Source: Amanita rubescens | Taxonomy: Eukaryota > Basidiomycota > Agaricomycetes > Agaricales > Amanitaceae | NCBI GenBank assembly: GCA_015039365.1 | Contig: WION01000077.1 | Location: 1 to 64,000 of the forward strand | Direction of reading: 5' to 3' | Length of the DNA: 64,000 bases | In this document: in pieces, positions 55,823-64,000 of the stretch | Position numbering within the stretch: the stretch's first letter is position 1 | Layout of the letters: the number at the start of each line of letters is the position of its first letter | Program-made: the position numbers and the translations under genes | The notes under the pieces: model-generated | The model's database searches: none | Seen by the model: only the letters and a program-made list of their open reading frames with translations | What the model was told of the DNA's origin: nothing

Positions 55823-58482
55823 ATGTCTGTCTCATGGATCCAACGCAAACAACGCCTTTCCATTCTCTTGAACAGCAAAGGCGACGAGGATGCAGATGGC
55901 CTAGCCCTCGACCGCTTGCTCCATGGTCAAAACGTCATAGGGAAGACTTGTGAGTGTAGCAGGTCCTTATAAGGATTCGTAAAGCTCAAAGTACAACAGC
56001 ACGTACTACAGAAATAGATTCGCTACGCTTCCAGGATAAAGATCTTAGCTTGATAGGTACTTTAGATTGCGGCCAGTTTGGCGTGGTACGTTCCCATCCG
56101 CATTGTAAAAGGTTTATCAGACTTACCCTTTCCCAACGTAAGATTGACTTGGTCAGTTGTCGCTTCGACCGGCGTGTCTACGTGCGCAAATCTATCGAAA
56201 AACGTGTGGCTCTTCGGAACCGGGATGTGCGTCTTCACCAATCCCTCGAAATAAAGCTGATATGTATTTTAGCAATGTTTTCCCCTTTTCGAGCGCAATA
56301 TCCTTCTTCAGGCTCGCAAGGCGGACGCCGAATGGGCACCACAACTTCTTTGCGCCTTTCAAACGCCGACCCATCTAAATCTGATCATGGATTACGCTCA
56401 AGGTGGCACTCTTTGGGATCTTTTGGAATCGAGTCCTCACGACGGAAAGGTTCCGGAGAATGATTTGAGATGGTGGACGCCGCAGATTGTCAGCGCAATT
56501 CACTGGTGTCATTCTCAAGGATTCGTCCACAGGTATGGCACGCGAATTTGGTCTCTCCTCATCAAACACTAAATACAACGCGTACAAGGGACATTAAGCC
56601 GCACAACTTTGTCCTCACAGCAAATGCCCACGTTCTCCTCATCGATTTCGGATCTGCTGCTCCCTTGCTGCCCCCAGGCCCTGACGGGAGTCGGAGACTA
56701 CCAAAGCGATATTGCATCGTCCCCTGTGGAACGTGCGATTACATCTCCCCTGAAATCCTCCAGGCACATGAAGAAGCTTTGGTGGCTCTAGAGCTTGATG
56801 ATGAAGATGACACGGAAAATGCATCCAAGCGGCGCGCTGAGGATGGAACCGAGGCTTACGGTTTAGAGACAGATTGGTGGAGCCTTGGTGCGATGATATA
56901 TGAACTAGCATATGGAGTCGCGCCTTTCTTCGCCAATGATATCCGCCAGACTTATCTGAAGATAAGCAACCATGAGGTTTGTTCTTTTCTTTTTGACCTT
57001 GAATCATCATGCTCATTGATTAGCACGTAGAGAAGCTTGAAATTTGATAAGAAAGTGGGTTTAAGTCGCGAATACCAGGACTTCGTTAGCCGGTAATAGA
57101 CTAACTCTTACATTCCGTCTCTATGCTCATTATCAATAGGCTACTGACGCATGCCGATCTCCGCCTCGGACGCACAAATATAACGGATATCAAGGAGCAC
57201 CCTGTCTTTGATGGAATTGATTGGGACGCACTGCCCTCACGTAAGTGGTGAATATGCAAAGATACCTGACTTGGCAAGCTCATTATCTTTACTTACAGTT
57301 TCAGCACCAGCTGATCTCCATCTTCCTCAATTCAGTTATACAGGGCCATTCATTCCTGGTCAAGGGGAAGAGGCACCTGAAATGGACGCATCGCTTTCAC
57401 AAGGGTTTGCGTTCTCCGCGCTATTCCAGTCATCGTCGCTTCCTTCTACTTCTCTCGGCATATCCTTGCTGCAGCGTAGTGTGTCCGAGGCATCATCCTC
57501 TTCTGATCATGCGGCATTCATCGGATTTTCATGGGGTCCACCAGCGGATGCATTCAACGTTGTCGATTCAGGAAGCCCTCATGACCAACATTTACGTAAT
57601 TATGAAAAGACACCGAACCCTGTCAGGTTTCAGCCTCCACAGCTCAGTCAATCCATTCTCAGTCACTTGGGCGCGAGAGTCCAAAGTACACCCATTCCGA
57701 ATGCTCATCGGTTCTCTACGCCCATTCGTTATGCAACGACGACTCCATTTAGCAGCATCCCACGAACGGGCACTATACGTCGCAGCGCTCCGCGCCGAGC
57801 TCTATCTGATAGGGAAGCCATGAAGCAACTCGTTGACTGCGTGGGCATGAGTGCACGAAACAAGGTTCTAGAGAGTGGACGAAAGCCTCGCGTCTTGACT
57901 TCTTTCACCCGTAGCGGTTCATCGTCGAGAAAGGAACTACGTTTCGTTTCGTCACCTATTCCCTTGCCTGATTACAATGCACTGTCGCCCATCAATGATC
58001 TTTCCAAGAGGCAGCACGGAAGTGCAAGTTTAGGAAGAATTGATGTTTCTATCTCCAATGGCGATCATAACGGCAGCTTGTCTCTTACGGAGGACGCTGA
58101 GTCAGAGGGTCCACCTAGTCCCAGTCCTCGTCCTGGCTCCGCAATGTCGCGAAGAAGCACGACGCCCACTCTGACATCCATGGCATCCCAACGCTTGGGC
58201 TTTTCTCTTAATGGAGGGAATCCCGTCGCCACGACCTCTGGTTTCCCTGTAGACGGGTATCTCACAGCAGGTCAAAATAATCATATGGCTGAGAAAGACT
58301 ATCAAACCGAGACGAAAAACAAAGCCTCGTCTATCAACCGACTGGGCGCAACGACAGTTTCATCTTCTACTTCATCTATATTCGACGATTTAGAAGAACG
58401 TCATACTCTTCTGATGCGAGACATTGGAGAACTAGAAGAGCGGCTGTCAAATTTTACATTGCTGATGAAGAGAACCGACTAG
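55823..58482 (+). CDS. AGC-type (DMPK/citron-like) serine/threonine protein kinase
   Basis: The start at 55823 gives MSVSWIQRKQRLSILLNSKG and splices in frame into IDSLRFQDKDLSLIGTLDCG. The glycine loop continues as GQFGVIDLVSCRFD. The ATP-binding Lys is in VYVRKSIEKR, and the helix-C Glu in LFERNILLQ. The hinge is LNLIMDYAQGG. Splicing at 56,533 gives HRDIKPHNFVL, the catalytic loop, and LIDFGSAAPL follows. The activation segment ends in CGTCDYISPEIL, an SPE variant of APE. An acidic insert (LDDEDDTENASKRRAEDG) precedes ETDWWSLGAMIYELAYG. The C-terminal ~390 residues are Ser/Pro-rich and disordered, ending in a short coiled coil (DDLEERHTLLMRDIGELEER). Members of this group act in cytokinesis, polarity and Rho-type signalling. 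It is probably functional; all exon joins keep frame. Confidence 0.9.
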
Positions 58483-58627
58483 TGAAAGAAAAGTACATGG
58501 GGATATCGGATGAACCCTATTATACAAAGCATACAAAAGACCAGTCAAAGTGCAAACAGTCAAAGTTACAATGCAAACCCCATTGATCAACAATGGAAAC
58601 TCGGATGAATGATCGATTTTCGTGTAT

Positions 58628-59647
58628 CTAAAAGCCCAAGAAGCCCGCCCGTTTCTCTAAAGGAGTCTTGGTTAGCGCTTCATTTATCGCAGCTTCGGGT
58701 GGAGGAGCGTCGGCAGCTGGCGCCGCATTGCCCTGCTGAGTCGATATCGCATCGTCGTGTGGAGGGGAACGGGTCATAGGACGCTCGAGCAGTATTGATC
58801 CGTTTACGGCTCTTGCACCGTTCCCATCCAAGTTGGTGTCACTCGGAATTTGCGGTGTAGATTGGAAGGGTTGTGCGGCTGAATTGCCGGTATTCGGGAA
58901 CGGAGATGGTTGCACGGACATGAAGGGAACGTGTACGAACTGGAACGATTGAGAGGGTGAACCAATGGTATTTGGATCCGGATACTGGAAGTTGAGCTGG
59001 CCTTGACCGTTCTCAGGCCTGCCTGCAGGCGATGTAGGCGCCCGAGAGGGCTGGGTATTCATGGTGCTTCCGGTACCATTGAACGATCGAGCGAAAGAAG
59101 AGGACATGGTGAAGGTTGAATCGCCTCTGCTGCTCCCCCTGGCATCGGCAGGAGCGGCGAAGGGAGAGGATGGTGTTCCAGGGCCGTTTGACCTAGGACT
59201 TTGTGAGGTCTGCGACGAAACGTTCGCTGCATTCCCACCGCTGGCTTCCCATAATCGGATCGTCTCCTGGAGAGAAGCGTCGTTAGATTCACTTGGGGTT
59301 GAACTTTGTTGTGCCTGCGTGGGTGTTGGAGGAGGCACGTTATTCGCTTCCCCAGTGTACATACTGTTGCCCGTCGTGTAGGTTTGAGAAGAATAGGAAG
59401 GCGGCATATTCGCTGGCCTTCCATTCTGTTGCGAAAAAATAGTATTGAAAACAGCTTCAGCTGCTCGTCCGTTGTCGGCATTCGCGTTGAAGGCTCCAAA
59501 GACGTTATTCAGGATTTCTTGGCCAGCGTCGTTAACCGATCCCTGACGGGAATTGGTAATTCCACTAATGGATCCCAAGACACTGTTCAAATATACCGGG
59601 TCAAAATCTTGAATAGTTTGACGCGCATGTCCGTCGGGACCCGGCAT
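58628..59647 (-). CDS. Low-complexity Ser/Pro/Asn/Gln-rich protein, unknown
   Basis: This is a single-exon ORF of 339 residues starting MPGPDGHARQTIQDFDPVYL. The first 80 residues look weakly helical (GQEILNNVFGAFNANADNG, AAEAVFNTIFSQQNG). The remainder is disordered and rich in Ser, Pro, Gln and Asn. It ends with a conserved-looking basic-hydrophobic tail, LTKTPLEKRAGFLGF. I do not recognise a domain. It converges with the kinase (145-base gap). Possible roles include transcription or ubiquitin-adaptor functions, but there is no direct evidence. Confidence 0.65.
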   Translation of the reverse strand: MPGPDGHARQTIQDFDPVYLNSVLGSISGITNSRQGSVNDAGQEILNNVFGAFNANADNGRAAEAVFNTIFSQQNGRPANMPPSYSSQTYTTGNSMYTGEANNVPPPTPTQAQQSSTPSESNDASLQETIRLWEASGGNAANVSSQTSQSPRSNGPGTPSSPFAAPADARGSSRGDSTFTMSSSFARSFNGTGSTMNTQPSRAPTSPAGRPENGQGQLNFQYPDPNTIGSPSQSFQFVHVPFMSVQPSPFPNTGNSAAQPFQSTPQIPSDTNLDGNGARAVNGSILLERPMTRSPPHDDAISTQQGNAAPAADAPPPEAAINEALTKTPLEKRAGFLGF

Positions 59648-59673
59648 TGTTGTTTGTGTGGATCGAATTTGAC

Positions 59674-59886
59674 CTATTCAAGTTTACTATCAATGCGCGC
59701 TCGTGACTCAACAACAGGAATCCTGTTACCCCCAACTCTAAAATGCTCTGTAGGCACAGTAGTTGGCACAGTAGTCGGACCTCTGTTTACAGCAGAGTTA
59801 TTCCCGTAGTCATAGTAATTGCCATTGATATCTCTGAAGTCGGACGAGCTTATATACACATGCTTGGCGTTCGAGAGGATAGGCAT
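59674..59886 (-). CDS. Short Gly/Asn/Tyr-rich ORF with amyloid-motif-like start, unknown
   Basis: This 70-residue ORF starts MPILSNAKHVYISSSDFRDI and continues NGNYYDYGNNSAVNRG, then a TTVPTTVPT repeat. The NAKHVYISSSDFRDINGNYY part has the alternating pattern NAxxxxIxxxxFxxxxGNyy. That pattern begins many mushroom STAND and heterokaryon-type proteins (usually ...GGTFNNVxGD...). It may be an isolated signalling motif, or the last exon of the membrane protein at 60,268, since a GTGAGT donor sits at the end of that gene. I cannot decide between these. Confidence 0.4.
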   Translation of the reverse strand: MPILSNAKHVYISSSDFRDINGNYYDYGNNSAVNRGPTTVPTTVPTEHFRVGGNRIPVVESRARIDSKLE

Positions 59887-60267
59887 ATTTGAGATCGTCG
59901 GGTAGTCAGGGGGGGATGGAAAAGGGTAGGTTGTCTGCCCTATGTTGACTAAAAGCTCAAATAGTTATATGTGACCGAATAAACGAATTTGGCAATCGAT
60001 TAAGCGCCATGCACAGCACAGGGGCGATGAAATGCTGTTATAAACAGCCTAAAATAGATGACATTCAGCGACACCATACGGCATTCAATAGAAACAGGCT
60101 ACAGCAATGCGGTTCAGCGAGGAATTGGCCCGACCAGTGCTAGCACTGCCACTACCTCTACCTAAGGACACTCTTGAACGTTCCACATAACACGCCTTTT
60201 GTGCTCCTGTCCCCACTCAAAGTCGCGATTACCTAGCAACAAACCGTAAGGCAAAACGACAAAAACC
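59887..60267. other. Noncoding gap, possible long intron or promoter
   Basis: About 380 bases with no coding signal. It is either the promoter of the short ORF at 59886 or a long intron of the membrane protein gene. Confidence 0.4.
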
Positions 60268-60872
60268 CTAGCCAAAAATAGGGTACTCACGATCGACTAT
60301 TTCGGCAGTAACCTTATGCCTCCCAGCAGGCACAAGTATGAGCGCAGACCCGAAACCCATATCGATGCACTTTTTGACATCGTCACCGCAGTAGACGAAG
60401 GGGTCCAAATCAACACTGTTGTGACCTCGATCCTCCCCATCAACCCGCATGCGTATCTCAATGTCACGCGTATCAAGATCCACGACGGAGATCTGTCTTG
60501 CTTTGCGCGACCACGTGTGGTATGTGATCTTGCCAGGTCCACCGAATAGGCCGAACCATTTGGGACGGAAATATCGAACGTGCCAGTTCTCTACGGTTTT
60601 GAGCGGATGACCGCACTGCGTGTTGGTCTGCGATGAGGCTCCACCTTGTATGAGTTGTGGGTTGTCGTAGGCAATGAATAAGCCTGACATGGCCAACCAT
60701 TCATTAGTCACCGTGAACAAGGTGCCGTTGAGAGACAGTATTACCCACCTAGCAACAACAGAAATACGCCTGCAATGGTGAGCAGGCGGGAATTTTTCCA
60801 ATTCTGAGGACCACTGGGCTTGAGGTTGGATTTCAACTTGCTATCGCGTCGGGGGGTTTCACCGTTGCTCAT
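60268..60872 (-). CDS. Type II single-pass membrane protein, unknown
   Basis: Exon 1 from ATG 60872 encodes a basic cytosolic tail (MSNGETPRRDSKLKSNLKPS) followed by LLTIAGVFLLLL. An intron of about 60 bases (GTGGGT...GTCAG) joins in frame to GLFIAYDNPQLIQGG and completes a single membrane anchor. The outer domain of about 140 residues contains HVRYFRPKWFGLFGGPGKIT, RDIEIRMRVDGEDRGHN, and Cys residues in NTQCGHP and YCGDDVKKCIDMG that could form disulfides. It ends KVTAEIVDREYPIFG unless the GTGAGT at about 60,290 is a donor. The fold looks beta-rich. The positive-inside rule predicts a lumenal or extracellular C-terminus. The family is not recognised. Confidence 0.65.
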
Positions 60873-61457
60873 CCTTCAATTGGTGGGCGGTAATACTGTA
60901 CTAGGTTAATACGCCTCAACACAGCTCGTTAAATAGCTTCTTGCAAAGTCCGGCGATCCTTCACACCGGTGAAGCAAGGCAACCGCGTGTAGCCCAAGTC
61001 TCTGGTACTGGCGCTCGGTTATCTCGTGTTGAATGCATGTAAAGCGATACTTGCAAAGGCTAGACGTGCACATTTACTGCACGTGAATTACGCCGGAGAT
61101 TAACACGCACTGCCTCTGAAACACGCACCTCTCGTCGGCAACTTGGTGTCTCCTGGCGCCTATGGTATCAGTGTAGAGTCAATGACCAGAATGCACATGC
61201 ACACCGAGGCCACCAGGCCGCACCCTGAGAATCCCAGGCATAGGTCGGGCGCACTCGGCTGGCAGAACTTTGTTCTCAGTGCTCTAATCAGACTAAACAA
61301 TTCGACATGAGTGAGTCGTGCGGTCACTATGTTTGCACGTGACTGTCGCTTCTGGCCACAGGTTTTGGCCCGCGCCCGACATAGACGGGCAAGTTATATA
61401 TTCAGAGCGTAGTGATCATCATAAAATACAGTTACTGGGATTCATAAGCACTCCGCG
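60873..61457. other. Intergenic region
   Basis: About 585 bases between the membrane protein start and the dehydrogenase stop. No exon or RNA gene was recognised. Confidence 0.5.
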
Positions 61458-62724
61458 TTAACCGAAAAGAAGAGGACTTACAGATGCTTCACGTTGTCCT
61501 CGGTGTTGTTCGCTATTTCCATTAGGAACATCCAGATCCAGATTGACACTCTTCGCCACGTCTCCCCAAGTATCCAACATCTGAAGCGTTGCTTGACATT
61601 TGTTGCGAACGTCGCGCTCCGAGTCCTCTCCCAAAACGAGAAGTCCAGGCCACGGTTTACCCTTGGCTATTCCCTCGCCCCTAACCACGTCGACCACAAC
61701 TTCCATGGCTTTGACAGCATCACCTTTCTCGTTGCCAGGAACCGACGCGAACCGCTTTGCAGCGGCAGCGCGGATGTCGTCATAACCGACGAGCTTGTTC
61801 CCGTCGTAGAATCCATTGCTATAGATGCCTTCGGTGCGGAAGGAGCCTGGTGCTACATGAAGAACACGGACTCCGAAGGGTGCCAGTTCGGCTGACAAAG
61901 TTTCCGCAAGTGCTTAACGAAAAAGATCAGTCAAACCGGTTACTAAGAGAATGAACTTGTAAATACCATGTACTGCAGCTTTGGACGCCGCGTATATGCC
62001 TATTCATCGTTGCGTTTAATGCCCACCGGCAATGCCCAAAGCTGAAAACGACGAGCTCACCTATGCCCTATTCAACAGCATTAATGTGGAAAGTGATTCT
62101 GGGAAAGAAAGCAACTCACAACGTTATCAGTTTTCCAGGCTGAACGGCTTCCGATAAATATCAGAGTCGATCCTTTGCGCTCTCTTAGATAAGGCAAGCC
62201 GGCCATTGTTACCTCCATCAGGCCGAAAAAGTTGGGCTCAAATTGGGTACGAAGCAAATCCGTCCTGACAGACATTGAGTATGGATATATTACAGCATAA
62301 ATCGTGGTCCTCACCTTGCTTCTTCAATAAGGCTAGGGTATCCGCTACCTGAAAATGTGCATTGGAATATTCTGGCTCAAGATGAGACGCGTCTTACCTG
62401 CATTATTGACTAGAACGTCGATTCGTCCCCAAAATCCGGCAGCCTGACTCATCTTTTCTTCAATGAGCTTCCTTCCTTCCGTCACGTCTAGAGGTATCGT
62501 TTTAAGGTTCTCGCGCCAAGATTCATCACAACTCTCGAATAGATCCACTAGTTTTTGAGGCGAACGGCCCGTCGCGACGACTTTATCACCACGCGCAAGG
62601 GCAGAAAACACCAAACGACGTCCAAAACCCGATGTCGTCCCTATTTGACGTCTGAGCAAGGTTATGGTATAAAAGCTTATCACCGATCACCTGTAATGAA
62701 CCACACTTTAAAATTGTGTATCAT
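61458..62724 (-). CDS. Short-chain dehydrogenase/reductase (SDR), classical type
   Basis: This is a soluble NAD(P)(H)-dependent oxidoreductase. From ATG 62724 the first exon (MIHNFKVWFIT) joins across an intron to make the TGTTSGFGRRL nucleotide motif. VVATGRSPQKLVDL, IPLDVTEGRKLIEEK and VLVNNAG follow. The small exon near 61,972-62,000 encodes YAASKAAVH with the YxxxK catalytic pair; the Ser is in LIFIGSRSA. PFGVRVLHVAPGSFRTEG is the usual post-catalytic block. Five or so introns were placed. Minus-strand segments at 62,780-62,990 are flanked by good splice signals and could be 5' UTR or extra N-terminal exons. A GTAAGT at about 61,480 suggests the true stop may lie slightly further left. 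Substrate unknown. Confidence 0.85.
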
Positions 62725-63468
62725 TGATCTTTGCTTTGGCTGACAGACTTGAAGAAAATGTTAGAATCAAATGATCCTCGCAACGTACATTGTCCTACCT
62801 GCTCAATGTTGATCGTCGGTTGTATGCAGATTCTTGGACGAAACCTCGGGGATAAATTGCCCGGTCTTTTGAGTCACTGATGATAAATACAATCAATATG
62901 TCATTCCCGCTCGGAGTTAAACAAAAAGTTACATACCTCCGTTTAGAAAACAAATCTGACTTGAACATGCGACTTTGACGTTCCTGATTCCACTGCAAGG
63001 TAATCTGTCAGCATGTCACGCTGCTGAAGAGATTGAGGCAGAAAGATGGAGTTTGAGAAGGGGAGATGGAACGAAAGAAGGGCTGCGAGTTGCAATCATG
63101 TGCAGCTCATCGGATCAACCAACATTTATTAGCCGGGTCATCTCGGGTCGGCGGTGCTTACATAACCATAACATCGTAAAAGCTCCACTTCTATCAGACT
63201 CCGTACCAGTCTCACGTGGTGCCAGCTTGACGATGAGTAAGCATGTATGCACCAGGGAGACTGGAGTTTAACATATACAAACAAAAGGTTGGGGCTGCCG
63301 AGGCGTCACATTTCGATCATCTGCAGATGTTTTTTTGGGTTGGAAAACATATCAAAGTCTATTTGGGCGGAGTTTTATTCCAGAAATAGAATAGCGTCCC
63401 TGCGTAAATGGTGTAGTAGTAGTCGTATCTATCCTTTCGCTTTCAAACGCATCACCGGCCATTCACCA
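62725..63468. promoter_or_regulatory. Divergent promoter region
   Basis: About 740 bases between the SDR and the gene at 63469. The left half (62,780-62,990) contains possible 5' exons of the SDR. The rest shows no gene. Confidence 0.45.
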
Positions 63469-64000
63469 ATGGATGTGGATCAGGATGATGCCGTGGTTTA
63501 TGAGCCAGTCATCCAATACTTGAACGACCACGAATTGTCAATTGTTAATCTTGTCAACGTGTTGCTCACTGAGAAGAAGTACAAGGCTCACTCGTTGACG
63601 AATGACTTGCTTGCAAATGGGGGAAAGGTCATCTGTGGCTTGCTGGGGCATGCTCATTTGCCTGAATGCGCTCGGGATGCTGTCTGTGCTTCTGTGGAGC
63701 GCATATATGCTAATGAAATCGAGACTCTCGTTGATGAGGAATCGGGCTTTCACTTTGGCGCGCAGCATGTCGTTCCTACTGATGTTGAAGACTTTGGGCT
63801 TGCCGATATATCAAAAGATTATATGAAACTCGCACCTAGGACTTGTTCTCTTCTTGATGCGTTGCTGAAAGCTCGGAAGCGAAGGGCCTCGTCACTTCTT
63901 GGGCCTAGCATTAGCATTGCGGAATTACCAGATGGAGATCGTGATGAAGAACGATTAGAAGGAGGTCGGCAACGTAGTGGATCACGCTTACCTGATGAGA
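63469..64000 (+). CDS. Start of a large protein, possibly DUF6589 family, cut by the window end
   Basis: The ORF from ATG 63469 starts MDVDQDDAVVYEPVIQYLND and stays open for 177 codons to the window edge. The N-terminal ~110 residues are helical and enriched in Leu, Cys and Ala (VNLVNVLLTEKKYKAHSLTN, VICGLLGHAHLPECARDAV). A region beginning LLDALLKARKRRASSLL, then an acidic-basic linker, follows. The style resembles the N-terminal part of DUF6589 proteins that are abundant in mushrooms and often associated with repetitive, transposon-like loci. The diagnostic region lies outside the window, so this is tentative. Confidence 0.5.
   Translation, partial: MDVDQDDAVVYEPVIQYLNDHELSIVNLVNVLLTEKKYKAHSLTNDLLANGGKVICGLLGHAHLPECARDAVCASVERIYANEIETLVDEESGFHFGAQHVVPTDVEDFGLADISKDYMKLAPRTCSLLDALLKARKRRASSLLGPSISIAELPDGDRDEERLEGGRQRSGSRLPDE

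Noticed and set aside
63060..63110. The string LRVAIMCSS, resembling the first exon of the monooxygenase family
   Set aside because: No GxGxxG exon follows and the ORF ends without further similarity; the match is too short.

Overview
This window comes from a filamentous basidiomycete, most likely an Agaricomycete. Genes are dense, on both strands, and broken by many 45-60 bp GT-AG introns. Several families are typical of mushrooms: DUF6534 membrane proteins, FAD monooxygenase clusters, a psi-producing oxygenase, a Goodbye-NACHT-ankyrin STAND protein and a citron-like AGC kinase. No bacterial, organellar, tRNA, rRNA or CRISPR features were seen.

Layout. 0-1 kb: the end of an unidentified membrane protein. 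1.3-13.4 kb: a family-expansion region. A DUF6534 gene (minus) and an FAD monooxygenase (plus) stand head to head. This module was duplicated in tandem: the second DUF6534 is a relic, the second monooxygenase carries breaks, a third monooxygenase is a fragment, and a fourth, more divergent one is intact. 13.5-18.4 kb: a TMEM184/OST-alpha-like (DUF300) membrane protein and a DUF2235 alpha/beta-hydrolase. 19.4-24.1 kb: a psi-producing oxygenase (haem dioxygenase plus P450-like domain) whose peroxidase haem ligands look lost. 25.3-36.4 kb: mostly minus-strand genes: a Prx5-type peroxiredoxin, a large chromodomain/coiled-coil/zinc-finger-like protein, a patatin phospholipase, a small two-TM protein with a charged repetitive tail, and mitochondrial dihydrolipoyl dehydrogenase.

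36.5-55.1 kb is the most unusual part. Two convergent STAND (NLR-like) genes face each other. Gene A is Goodbye-NACHT-ankyrin; gene B is NACHT-ankyrin with about 28 repeats. A complete 10 kb Ty1/copia element lies between them, with apparently identical 629 bp LTRs, a 5 bp target duplication, a primer-binding site matching the anticodon region of initiator tRNA-Met, a gag-pol ORF and an extra upstream ORF. The DNA from about 38.5 to 55.4 kb is visibly more AT-rich than both flanks. The boundaries fall inside gene A and at the end of a small truncated-looking ORF.

55.4-64 kb: an AGC kinase, a low-complexity protein, a short glycine/asparagine/tyrosine-rich ORF, a type II membrane protein, a short-chain dehydrogenase and the start of a gene that runs off the window.

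How the genes may work together. The patatin, the small two-TM protein and the two NACHT-ankyrin genes lie within 25 kb. Fungal NLRs are known to use patatin-like and membrane-acting effectors, so this could be a non-self-recognition or incompatibility region; that is inference. The monooxygenase cluster and the oxygenase suggest secondary or oxylipin metabolism, but no joint pathway can be shown. The housekeeping dihydrolipoyl dehydrogenase also shows single-base frame breaks, so small frameshifts elsewhere may be assembly errors rather than real decay.
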